DNA of 64,000 nucleotides from Cranoglanis bouderius (taxonomy: Eukaryota; Chordata; Actinopteri; Siluriformes; Cranoglanididae). Shown one piece after another: positions 49,358 through 62,840 of this stretch (the stretch's first letter is position 1; every line of letters begins with the position of its first letter). Under the pieces are notes generated by a model. It did no database searches and was not told the DNA's origin. It worked only from the letters and a program-made list of their open reading frames with translations. The stretch spans positions 7,907,501 through 7,971,500 of the forward strand of contig CM042560.1 in NCBI GenBank assembly GCA_023630585.1, given 5' to 3'. Both the position numbers and the translations under genes were made by a program.

Positions 49358-52300
49358 GTGGGGCTCAGCATGAGGCACAATAATCCTCCCCCACTCCTCA
49401 GACTCGAGGAGTCTGCTTCGCTATGTGTATCTGGAAATACTACACTAACAGTGAATCTATGGCACACATTCTTTACACCACATGAAATGGAATTAACTTC
49501 ACCAACCTGGAATATACACTGGAGTTTGGCTCAGCATGAGGCACAATAATCCTCCCCCACTCCTCAGACTCAAAGAGTCTTATTTGCTATGTGTATGTGT
49601 GAAATGTTTTCTTATTCAAATTATTTGAAGGGTTTGTAACAATGAGTTTAAAGCTTTGTAATTTTTTATTACAGTTGAATGTACTGAAATTACTGCTTGC
49701 ATGTTTTTAAGGTTAAATATAAGTGTAGCCTCTGATTGATAATATGATCACTAATTTGTCTGCTTGTAAGACTTTTGTTAGCCTATTTGTTTTATATGAC
49801 TGTTTTGTTTCATCAAAGGATTATCCTGAACAAAATGTATAGGAATTTTCTGTAAAATGTTTTATGTCTGTCAAGGTAGTTTAGAAGCTTGAACTGTGTT
49901 GTGATATTACACCAGATGACATGGATGTAACTTCACCAACCTGGAATATACACTGGAGTGGGGCTCAGCATGAGGCACAATAATCCTCCCCCACTCCTCA
50001 GACTCGAGGAGTCTGCTTCGTTATGTATATCTGTGAAATGTTTTCTTATTCAAATTATTTGAAGGGTTTGTAACAATGAGTTTAAAGCTTTGTAATGGTT
50101 TATGACAGTTGACTGTATTGAAATAACTGCTTGCAAGTGTTTAAGGTGAGATATAAGTGTAGTCATTGACTGATAATATGATCACTAATTTGTCTTATTG
50201 TAAGACCTTTGTTAGCCTTCTTGTTTTATATGACTGTTTTGTTTTATCAAAGGATTATCTTGAACAAAATGTATAGGAATTTTCTGTAAAATGTTTTATG
50301 TCTGTCAAGGTATTTTAGAAGCTTGAACTGTATTCTGACATTACACCAGATAACATGGATGTAACTTCACCAGACTGGAATATACACTGGAGTGGGGCTC
50401 AGCATGAGGCACAATAATCCTCCCCCACTCCTCAGACTCGAGGAGTCTGCTTCACTATGTGTATGTGGAAATACTTTACTAAAAGCAAATCTATGGCACA
50501 CATTCTTTACACTACATCACATGGATGTAACTTCACCAACCTGGAATATACACTGGAGTGGGGCTCAGCATGAGGCACAATAATCCTCCCCCACTCCTCA
50601 GACTCGAGGAGTCTGCTTCGCTGTGTGTATCTGGAAATACTACACTAAAGGTGAATCTATGGCACACATTCTTTACACCACATGACATGGATTTAACTTC
50701 ACCAACCTGGAATATACACTGGAGTTTGGCTCAGCATGAGGCACAATAATCCTCCCCCACTCCTCAGACTCGAGGAGTCTGCTTCACTCTGTGGCACACA
50801 TTCTTTACATCTCAAGACACAGATGTAACTTCACCAACCTTGAATGTACACTGGAGTGGGGCTAAGCATGAGGCACAATAATCCTCCCCCACTCCTCAGA
50901 CTCGAGGAGTCTGCTTCGCTATGTATATCTGTGAAATGTTTTCTTATTCAAATTATTTGAAGGGTTTGTAACAATGAGTTTAAAGCTTTGTAATGGTTTA
51001 TTACAGTTGACTGTATTGAAATAACTGCTTGCAAGTGTTTAAGGTGAGATATAAGTGTAGTCATTGACTGATAATATGATCACTAATTTGTCTTACTGTA
51101 AGACCTTTGTTAGCCTTCTTGTTTTATATGACTGTTTTGTTTTATCAAAGGATTATCTTGAACAAAATGTATAGGAATGTTCTGTAAAATGTTTTATGTC
51201 TGTCAAGGTATTTTAGAAGCTTGAACTGTATAGCTTGAACTGTATTCTGACATTACACCAGATAACATGGATGTAACTTCACCAAACTGGAATATACACT
51301 GGAGTGGGGCTCAGCATGAGGCACAATAATCCTCCCCCACTCCTCAGACTCGAGGAGTCTGCTTCGCTATGTGTATCTGGAAATACTACACTAACAGTGA
51401 ATCTATGGCACACATTCTTTACACCACATCACGTAGATGTAACTTCACCAACCTAGAATATACACTGGAGTGGGGCTCAGCATGAGGCACAATAATCCTC
51501 CCCCACTCCTCAGACTCGAGGAGTCTGCTTCGCTATGTGTATCTGGAAATACTACACTAACAGTGAATCTTGGCACACATTCTTTACACCACAAGACACG
51601 GATGTAACTTCACCAAACTGGAATATACACTGGAGTGGGGCTCAGCATGAGGCACAATAATCCTCCCCCACTCCTCAGACTCAAAGAGTCGTATTTGCTA
51701 TGTGTATCTGTGAAATGTTTTCTTATTCAAATTATTTGAAGGGTTTGTAACAATGAGTTTAAAGCTTTGTAATGGTTTATTACAGTTGAATGTACTGAAA
51801 TTACTGCTTGCATGTTTTTAAGGTTAAATATAAGTGTAGTCTCTGATTGATAATATGATCACTAATTTGTCTGCTTGTAAGACTTTTGTTAGCCTTCTTG
51901 TTTTATATGACTGTTTTGTTTTATCAAAGGATTATCTTGAACAAAATGTATAGGAATATTCTGTAAAATGTTTTATGTCTGTCAAGGTATTTTAGAAGCT
52001 TGAACTGTATTCTGACATTACACCAGATAACATGGATGTAACTTCACCAAACTGGAATATACACTGGAGTGGGGCTCAGCATGAGGCACAATAATCCTCC
52101 CCCACTCCTCAGACTCGAGGAGTCTGCTTCACTCTGTGGCACACATTCTTTACACCTCAATTCACAGATGTAACTTCACCAATCTGGAATATACACTGGA
52201 TGGGGCTCAGCATGAAGCACAATAATCCTCCCCCATTCCTCAGACTCAAGGAGTCTGCTTCGCTATGTGTATCTGTAAAATGTTTTCTTATTCAAATTAT

Positions 52301-52798
52301 TTGAAGGGTTTGTAACAATGAGTTTAAAGCTTTGTAATGGTTTATGACAGTTGACTGTATTGAAATAACTGCTTGCAAGTGTTTAAGGTGAGATATAAGT
52401 GTAGTCATTGACTGATAATATGATCACTAATTTGTCTTATTGTAAGACCTTTGTTAGCCTTCTTGTTTTATATGACTGTTTTGTTTTATCAAAGGATTAT
52501 CTTGAACAAAATGTATAGGAATTTTCTGTAAAATGTTTTATGTCTGTCAAGGTATTTTAGAAGCTTGAACTGTATTCTGACATTACACCAGATAACATGG
52601 ATGTAACTTCACCAAACTGGAATATACACTGGAGTGGGGCTCAGCATGAGGCACAATAATCCTCCCCCACTCCTCAGACTCGAGGAGTCTGCTTCGCTAT
52701 GTGTATCTGGAAATACTACACTAACAGTGAATCTTGGCACACATTCTTTACACCACAAGACACGGATGTAACTTCACCAAACTGGAATATACACTGGA
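49358..52798. repeat. Satellite higher-order repeat, copy 2 (3441 bp)
   Basis: Nearly identical to copy 1 but changed by whole monomers: one M fewer near the start (the offset falls from 3027 to 2862) and additional S/L units toward the end. One L unit has a private short duplication of AGCTTGAACTGTAT near 51218-51245. Confidence 0.85.
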
Positions 52799-55700
52799 GT
52801 GGGGCTCAGCATGAGGCACAATAATCCTCCCCCACTCCTCAGACTCGAGGAGTCTGCTTCGCTATGTGTATCTGGAAATACTACACTAACAGTGAATCTA
52901 TGGCACACATTCTTTACACCACATGAAATGGAATTAACTTCACCAACCTGGAATATACACTGGAGTTTGGCTCAGCATGAGGCACAATAATCCTCCCCCA
53001 CTCCTCAGACTCAAAGAGTCTTATTTGCTATGTGTATGTGTGAAATGTTTTCTTATTCAAATTATTTGAAGGGTTTGTAACAATGAGTTTAAAGCTTTGT
53101 AATTTTTTATTACAGTTGAATGTACTGAAATTACTGCTTGCATGTTTTTAAGGTTAAATATAAGTGTAGCCTCTGATTGATAATATGATCACTAATTTGT
53201 CTGCTTGTAAGACTTTTGTTAGCCTATTTGTTTTATATGACTGTTTTGTTTTATCAAAGGATTATCCTGAACAAAATGTATAGGAATTTTCTGTAAAATG
53301 TTTTATGTCTGTCAAGGTAGTTTAGAAGCTTGAACTGTGTTGTGATATTACACCAGATGACATGGATGTAACTTCACCAACCTGGAATATACACTGGAGT
53401 GGGGCTCAGCATGAGGCACAATAATCCTCCCCCACTCCTCAGACTCGAGGAGTCTGCTTCGCTATGTGTATCTGTGAAATGTTTTCTTATTCAAATTATT
53501 TGAAGGGTTTGTAACAATGAGTTTAAAGCTTTGTAATGGTTTATGACAGTTGACTGTATTGAAATAACTGCTTGCAAGTGTTTAAGGTGAGATATAAGTG
53601 TAGTCATTGACTGATAATATGATCACTAATTTGTCTTATTGTAAGACCTTTGTTAGCCTTCTTGTTTTATATGACTGTTTTGTTTTATCAAAGGATTATG
53701 TTGAACAAAATGTATAGGAATTTTCTGTAAAATGTTTTATGTCTGTCAAGGTATTTTAGAAGCTTGAACTGTATTCTGACATTACACCAGATAACATGGA
53801 TGTAACTTCACCAGACTGGAATATACACTGGAGTGGGGCTCAGCATGAGGCACAATAATCCTCCCCCACTCCTCAGACTCGAGGAGTCTGCTTCACTATG
53901 TGTATGTGGAAATACTTTACTAAAAGCAAATCTATGGCACACATTCTTTACACTACATCACATGGATGTAACTTCACCAACCTGGAATATACACTGGAGT
54001 GGGGCTCAGCATGAGGCACAATAATCCTCCCCCACTCCTCAGACTCGAGGAGTCTGCTTCGCTGTGTGTATCTGGAAATACTACACTAAAGGTGAATCTA
54101 TGGCACACATTCTTTACACCACATGACATGGATTTAACTTCACCAACCTGGAATATACACTGGAGTGGGGCTCAGCATGAGGCACAATAATCCTCCCCCA
54201 CTCCTCAGACTCGAGGAGTCTGCTTCACTCTGTGGCACACATTCTTTACATCTCAAGACACAGATGTAACTTCACCAACCTTGAATGTACACTGGAGTGG
54301 GGCTAAGCATGAGGCACAATAATCCTCCCCCACTCCTCAGACTCGAGGAGTCTGCTTCGCTATGTATATCTGTGAAATGTTTTCTTATTCAAATTATTTG
54401 AAGGGTTTGTAACAATGAGTTTAAAGCTTTGTAATGGTTTATTACAGTTGACTGTATTGAAATAACTGCTTGCAAGTGTTTAAGGTGAGATATAAGTGTA
54501 GTCATTGACTGATAATATGATCATTAATTTGTCTTATTGTAAGACCTTTGTTAGCCTATTTGTTTTATATGACTGTTTTGTTTTATCAAAGGATTATCTT
54601 GAACAAAATGTATAGGAATTTTCTGTAAAATGTTTTATGTCTGTCAACGTAGTTTAGAAGCTTGAACTGTGTTGTGATATTACACCAGATGACATGGATG
54701 TAACTTCACCAAACTGGAATATACACTGGAGTGGGGCTCAGCATGAGGCACAATAATCCTCCCCCACTCCTCAGACTCGAGGAGTCTGCTTCGCTATGTG
54801 TATCTGGAAATACTACACTAACAGTGAATCTATGGCACACATTCTTTACACCACATCACGTAGATGTAACTTCACCAACCTAGAATATACACTGGAGTGG
54901 GGCTCAGCATGAGGCACAATAATCCTCCCCCACTCCTCAGACTCGAGGAGTCTGCTTCACTCTGTGGCACACATTCTTTACACCTCAAGACACAGATGTA
55001 ACTTCACCAATCTGGAATATACACTGGAGGGGGCTCAGCATGAAGCACAATAATCCTCCCCCATTCCTCAGACTCAAGGAGTCTGCTTCGCTATGTGTAT
55101 CTGTAAAATGTTTTCTTATTCAAATTATTTGAAGGGTTTGTAACAATGAGTTTAAAGCTTTGTAATTGTTTATGACAGTTGACTGTATTGAAATAACTGC
55201 TTGCAAGTGTTTAAGGTGAGATATAAGTGTAGTCATTGACTGATAATATGATCACTAATTTGTCTTACTGTAAGACCTTTGTTAGCCTTCTTGTTTTATA
55301 TGACTGTTTTGTTTTATCAAAGGATTATCTTGAACAAAATGTATAGGAATTTTCTGTAAAATGTTTTATGTCTGTCAAGGTATTTTAGAAGCTTGAACTG
55401 TATTCTGACATTACACCAGATAACATGGATGTAACTTCACCAAACTGGAATATACACTGGAGTGGGGCTCAGCATGAGGCACAATAATCCTCCCCCACTC
55501 CTCAGACTCGAGGAGTCTGCTTCACTCTGTGGCACACATTCTTTACACCACATGACATGGATATAACTTCACCAACCTTGAATATACACTGGAGTGGGGC
55601 TCAGCATGAGGCACAATAATCCTCCCCCACTCCTCAGACTCAAGGAGTCTGCTTCGCTATGTGTATCTGTGAAATGTTTTCTTATTCAAATTATTTGAAG

Positions 55701-58700
55701 GGTTGTAACAATGAGTTTAAAGCTTTGTAATGGTTTATGACAGTTGACTGTATTGAAATAACTGCTTGCAAGTGTTTAAGGTGAGATATAAGTGTAGTCA
55801 TTGACTGATAATATGATCACTAATTTGTCTGCTTGTAAGACTTTTGTTAGCCTTCTTGTTTTATATGACTGTTTTGTTTTATCAAAGGATTATCTTGAAC
55901 AAAATGTATAGGAATTTTCTGTAAAATGTTTTATGTCTGTCAAGGTATTTTAGAAGCTTGAACTGTATTCTGACATTACACCAGATAACATGGATGTAAC
56001 TTCACCAAACTGGAATATACACTGGAGTGGGGCTCAGCATGAGGCACAATAATCCTCCCCCACTCCTCAGACTCGAGGAGTCTGCTTCACTCTGTGGCAC
56101 ACATTCTTTACACCTCACTTCACAGATGTAACTTCACCAATCTGGAATATACACTGGATGGGGCTCAGCATGAAGCACAATAATCCTCCCCCATTCCTCA
56201 GACTCAAGGAGTCTGCTTCGCTATGTGTATCTGTGAAATGTTTTCTTATTCAAATTATTTGAAGGGTTTGTAACAATGAGTTTAAAGCTTTGTAATGGTT
56301 TATGACAGTTGACTGTATTGAAATAACTGCTTGCAAGTGTTTAAGGTGAGATATAAGTGTAGTCATTGACTGATAATATGATCACTAATTTGTCTGATTG
56401 TAAGACCTTTGTTAGCCTTCTTGTTTTATATGACTGTTTTGTTTTATACAAGGATTATCTTGAACAAAATGTATAGGAATTTTCTGTAAAATGATTTATG
56501 TCTGTCAAGGTATTTTAGAAGCTTGAACTGTATTCTGACATTACACCAGATAACATGGATGTAACTTCACCAAACTGGAATATACACTGGAGTGGGGCTC
56601 AGCATGAGGCACAATAATCCTCCCCCACTCCTCAGACTCGAGGAGTCTGCTTCACTCTGTGGCACACATTCTTTACATCTCAAGACACAGATGTAACTTC
56701 AACAACCTTGAATATACACTGGAGTGGGGCTAAGCATGAGGCACAATAATCCTCCCCCACTCCTCAGACTCGAGGAGTCTGCTTCGCTATGTGTATCTGT
56801 GAAATGTTTTCTTATTCAAATTATTTGAAGGGTTTGTAACAATGAGTTTAAAGCTTTGTAATGGTTTATGACAGTTGACTGTATTGAAATAACTGCTTGC
56901 AAGTGTTTAAGGTGAGATATATGTGTAGTCATTGACTGATAATATGATCACTAATTTGTCTTATTGTAAGACCTTTGTTAGCCTTCTTGTTTTATATGAC
57001 TGTTTTGTTTTATCAAAGGATTATCTTGAACAAAATGTATAGGAATTTTCTGTAAAATGTTTTATGTCTGTCAAGGTATTTTAGAAGCTTGAACTGTATT
57101 CTGACATTACACCAGATAACATGGATGTAACTTCACCAAACTGGAATATACACTGGAGTGGGGCTCAGCATGAGGCACAATAATCCTCCCCCACTCCTCA
57201 GACTCGAGGAGTCTGCTTCGCTGTGTGTATCTGGAAATACTACACTAAAGGTGAATCTATGGCACACATTCTTTACACAACATGACATGGATTTAACTTC
57301 ACCAACCTGGAATATACACTGGAGTTTGGCTCAGCATGAGGCACAATAATCCTCCCCCACTCCTCAGACTCGAGGAGTCTGCTTCACTCTGTGGCACACA
57401 TTCTTTACACCTCAAGACACAGATGTAACTTCACCAATCTGGAATATACACTGGATGGGGCTCAGCATGAAGCACAATAATCCTCCCCCATTCCTCAGAC
57501 TCAAGGAGTCTGCTTCGCTATGTGTATCTGTGAAATGTTTTCTTATTCAAATTATTTGAAGGGTTTGTAACAATGAGTTTAAAGCTTTGTAATTGTTTTT
57601 GACAGTTGACTGTATTGAAATAACTGCTTGCAAGTGTTTAAGGTGAGATATAACTGTAGTCATTGACTGATAATATGATCACTAATTTGTCTTATTGTAA
57701 GACCTTTGTTATCCTTCTTGTTTTATATGACTGTTTTGTTTTATCAAAGGATTATCTTGAACAAAATGTATAGGAATTTTCTGTAAAATGTTTTATGTCT
57801 GTCAAGGTATTTTAGAAGCTTGAACTGTATTCTGACATTACACCAGATAACATGGATGTAACTTCACCAAACTGGAATATACACTGGAGTGGGGCTCAGC
57901 ATGAGGCACAATAATCCTCCCCCACTCCTCAGACTCGAGGAGTCTGCTTCGCTATGTGTATCTGGAAATACTACACTAACAGTGAATCTATGGCACACAT
58001 TCTTTACATCACATCACATGGATGTAACTTCACAAACCTAGAATATACACTGGAGTGGGGCTCAGCATGAGGCACAATAATCCTCCCCCACTCCTCAGAC
58101 TCGAGGAGTCTGCTTCATTCTGTGGCACACATTCTTTACACCTCAAGATACAGATGTAACTTCACCAATCTGGAATATACACTGAATGGGGCTCAGCATA
58201 AAGCACAATAATCCTCCCCCATTCCTCAGACTCAAGGAGTCTGCTTCGCTATGTGTATCTGTGAAATGTTTTCTTATTCAAATTATTTGAAGGGTTTGTA
58301 ACAATGAGTTTAAAGCTTTGTAATGGTTTATGACAGTTGACTGTATTGAAATAACTGCTTGCAAGTGTTTAAGGTGAGATATAAGTGTAGTCATTGACTG
58401 ATAATATGATCACTAATTTGCCTGATTGTAAGACCTTTGTTAGCCTTCTTGTTTTATATGAGTGTTTTGTTTTATACAAGGATTATCTTGAACAAAATGT
58501 ATAGGAATTTTCTGTAAAATGTTTTATGTCTGTCAAGGTAGTTTAGAAGCTTGAACTGTATTGTGATATTACACCAGATGACATGGAGGTAACTTCACCA
58601 AACTGGAATGTACACTGGAGCGTGGCTCAGCATGAGGCACAATAATCCTCCCCCACTCCTCAGACTCGAGGAGTCTGCTTCGCAATGTGTATCTGGAAAT

Positions 58701-60213
58701 ACTACACTAACAGTGAATCTTGGCACACATTCTTTACACCACAAGACACGGATGTAACTTCACCAAACTGGAATATACACTGGAGTGGGGCTCAGCATGA
58801 GGCACAATAATCCTCCCCCACTCCTCAGACTCGAGGAGTCTGCTTCGCTATGTGTATCTGGAAATACTACACTAACAGTGAATCTATGGCACACATTCTT
58901 TACACCACATGAAATGGAATTAACTTCACCAACCTGGAATATACACTGGAGTTTGGCTGAGCATGAGGCACAATAATCCTCCCCCACTCCTCAGACTCAA
59001 AGAGTCTTATTTGCTATGTGTATCTGTGAAATGTTTTCTTATTCAAATTATTTGAAGGGTTTGTAACAATGAGTTTAAAGCTTTGTAATTTTTTATTACA
59101 GTTGAATGTACTGAAATTACTGCTTGCATGTTTTTAAGGTTAAATATAAGTGTAGCCTCTGATTGATAATATGATCACTAATTTGTCTGCTTGTAAGACT
59201 TTTGTTAGTCTATTTGTTTTATATGACTGTTTTGTTTTATCAAAGGATTATCCTGAAAAAAATGTATAGGAATTTTCTGTAAAATGTTTTATGTCTGTCA
59301 AGGTAGTTTAGAAGCTTGAACTGTGTTGTGATATTACACCAGATGACATGGATGTAACTTCACCAAACTGGAATGTACACTGGAGTGGGGCTCAGCATGA
59401 GGCACAATAATCCTCCCCCACTCCTCAGACTCGAGGAGTCTGCTTCACTATGCGTATGTGGAAATACTTTACTAAAAGCAAATCTATGGCACACATTCTT
59501 TACACTACATCACATGGATGTAACTTCACCAACCTGGAATATACACTGGAGTGGGGCTCAGCATGAGGCACAATCATCCTCCCCCACTCCTCAGACTCGA
59601 AGAGTCTGCTTCACTCTGTGTCACACATTCTTTACACCACATGACATGGATATAACTTCACCAACCTTGAATATACACTGGAGTGGGGCTCAGCATGAGG
59701 CACAATAATCCTCCCCCACTCCTCAGACTCGAGGAGTCTGCTTCACTCTGTGGCACACATTCTTTACATCTCAAGACACAGATGTAACTTCACCAACCTT
59801 GAATGTACACTGGAGTGGGGCTCAGCATGAGGCACAATAATCCTCCCCCACTCCTCAGACTCGAGGAGTCTGCTTGGCTATGTGTATCTGTGAAATGTTT
59901 TCTTATTCAAATTATTTGAAGGGTTTGTAACAATGAGTTTAAAGCTTTGTAATGGTTTATGACAGTTGACTGTATTGAAATAACTGCTTGCAAGTGTTTA
60001 AGGTGAGATATAAGTGTAGTCATTGACTGATAATATGATCACTAATTTGTCTTATTGTAAGACCTTTGTTAGCCTATTTGTTTTATATGACTGTTTTGTT
60101 TTATCAAAGGATTATCTTGAACAAAATGTATAGGAATTTTCTGTAAAATGTTTTATGTCTGTCAAGGTAGTTTAGAAGCTTGAACTGTGTTGTGATATTA
60201 CACCAGATGACAT

Positions 60214-62840
60214 GGATGTAACTTCACCAAACTGGAATATACACTGGAGTGGGGCTCAGCATGAGGCACAATAATCCTCCCCCACTCCTCAGACTCGAGG
60301 AGTCTGCTTCGCTATGTGTATCTGGAAATAATACACTAACAGTGAATCTATGGCACACATTCTTTACACCACATCACGTAGATGTAACTTCACAAACCTA
60401 GAATATACACTGGAGTGGGGCTCAGCATGAGGCACAATAATCCTCCCCCACTCCTCAGACTCGAGGAGTCTGCTTCATTCTGTGGCACACATTCTTTACA
60501 CCTCAAGACACAGATGTAACTTCACCAATCTGGAATATACACTGGATGGGGCTCAGCATGAAGCACAATAATCCTCCCCCATTCCTCAGACTCAAGGAGT
60601 CTGCTTCGCTATGTGTATCTGTGAAATGTTTTCTTATTCAAATTATTTGAAGGGTTTGTATCAATGAGTTTAAAGCTTTGTAATGGTTTATTACAGTTGA
60701 ATGTACTGAAATTACTGCTTGCATGTTTTTAAGGTTAAATATAAGTGTAGTCTCTGATTGATAATATGATCACTAATTTGTCTGCTTGTAAGACTATTGT
60801 TAGCCTTCTTGTTTTATATGACTGTTTTGTTTTATCAAAGGATTATCTTGAACAAAATGTATAGGAATTTTCCGTAAAATGATTTATTTCTGTCAAGGTA
60901 GTTTAGAAGCTTGAACTGTATTGTGATATTACACCAGATGACATGGATGTAACTTCACCAAACTGGAATATACACTGGAGTGGGGCTCAGCATGAAGCAC
61001 AATAATCCTCCCCCACTCCTCAGACTCGAGGAGTCTGCTTCAATCTGTGTCACACATTCTTTACACCACATCACATGGATATAACTTCACCAACCTTGAA
61101 TATACACTGGAGTGGGGCTCAGCATGAGGCACAATAATCCTCCCCCACTCCTCAGACTCGAGGAGTCTGCTTCGCTATGTGTATCTGGAAATACTACACT
61201 AACAGTGAATCTATGGCACACATTCTTTACACCACATCACATGGATGTAACTTCACAAACCTAGAATATACACTGGAGTGGGGCTCAGCATGAGGCACAA
61301 TAATCCTCCCCCACTCCTCAGACTCGAGGAGTCTGCTTCACTCTGTGGCACACATTCTTTACACCTCAATTCACAGATGTAACTTCACCAATCTGGAATA
61401 TACACTGGATGGGGCTCAGCATGAAGCACAATAATCCTCCCCCATTCCTCAGACTCAAGTAGTCTGCTTCGCTATGTGTATCTGTAAAATGTTTTCTTAT
61501 TCAAATTATTTGAAGGGTTTGTAACAATGAGTTTAAAGCTTTGTAATGGTTTATGACAGTTGACTGTATTGAAATAACTGCTTGCAAGTGTTTAAGGTGA
61601 GATATAAGTGTAGTCATTGACTGATAATATGATCACTAATTTGTCTGATTGTAAGACCTTTGTTAGCCTTCTTGTTTTATATGACTGTTTTGTTTTATAC
61701 AAGGATTATCTTGAACAAAATGTATAGGAATTTTCTGTAAAATGATTTATTTCTGTCAAGGTAGTTTAGAAGCTTGAACTGTGTAGTGATATTACACCAG
61801 ATGACATAGATGTAACTTCACCAGACTGGAATGTACACTGGAGTGGGGCTCAGCATGAGGCACAATAATCCTCCCCCACTCCTCAGACTCGAGGAGTCTG
61901 CTTCGCTATGTGTATCTGTGAAATGTTTTCTTATTCAAATTATTTGAAGGGTTTGTAACAATGAGTTTAAAGCTTTGTAATGGTTTATGACAGTTGACTG
62001 TATTGAAATAACTGCTTGCAAGTGTTTAAGGTGAGATATAAGTGTAGTCATTGACTGATAATATGATCACTAATTTGTCTTATTGTAAGACCTTTGTTAG
62101 CCTTCTTGTTTTATATGACTGTTTTGTTTTATCAAAGGATTATCTTGAACAAAATGTATAGGAATTTTCTGTAAAATGTTTTATGTCTGTCAAGGTATTT
62201 TAGAAGCTTGAACTGTATTCTGACATTACACCAGATAACATGGATGTAACTTCACCAAACTGGAATATACACTGGAGTGGGGCTCAGCATGAGGCACAAT
62301 AATCCTCCCCCACTCCTCAGACTCGAGGAGTCTGCTTCGCTGTGTGTATCTGGAAATACTACACTAAAGGTGAATCTATGGCACACATTCTTTACACCTC
62401 AAGACACAGATGTAACTTCACCAATCTGGAATATACACTGGAGGGGGCTCAGCATGATGCACAATAATCCTCCCCCATTCCTCAGACTCAAGGAGTCTGC
62501 TTCGCTATGTGTATCAGTAAAATGTTTTCTTATTCAAATTATTTGAAGGGTTTGTAACAATGAGTTTAAAGCTTTGTAATTGTTTTTGACAGTTGACTGT
62601 ATTGAAATAACTGCTTTCAAGTGTTTAAGGTGAGATATAACTGTAGTCATTGACTGATAATATGATCACTAATTTGTCTTATTGTAAGACCTTTGTTAGC
62701 CTATTTGTTTTATATGACTGTTTTGTTTTATCAAAGGATTATCTTGAACAAAATGTATAGGAATTTTCTGTAAAATGTTTTATGTCTGTCAAGGTAGTTT
62801 AGAAGCTTGAACTGTGTTGTGATATTACACCAGATGACAT
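60214..62840. repeat. Satellite higher-order repeat, distal type (2627 bp)
   Basis: Private variants TTTGTATCAATGAG (60654, 63281), TTTTCCGTAAAATGATTTAT (60868, 63495) and ACATCACGTAGATG (60371, 62998) all recur 2627 bp later, so a second copy begins near 62841 and runs out of the window. Confidence 0.85.
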
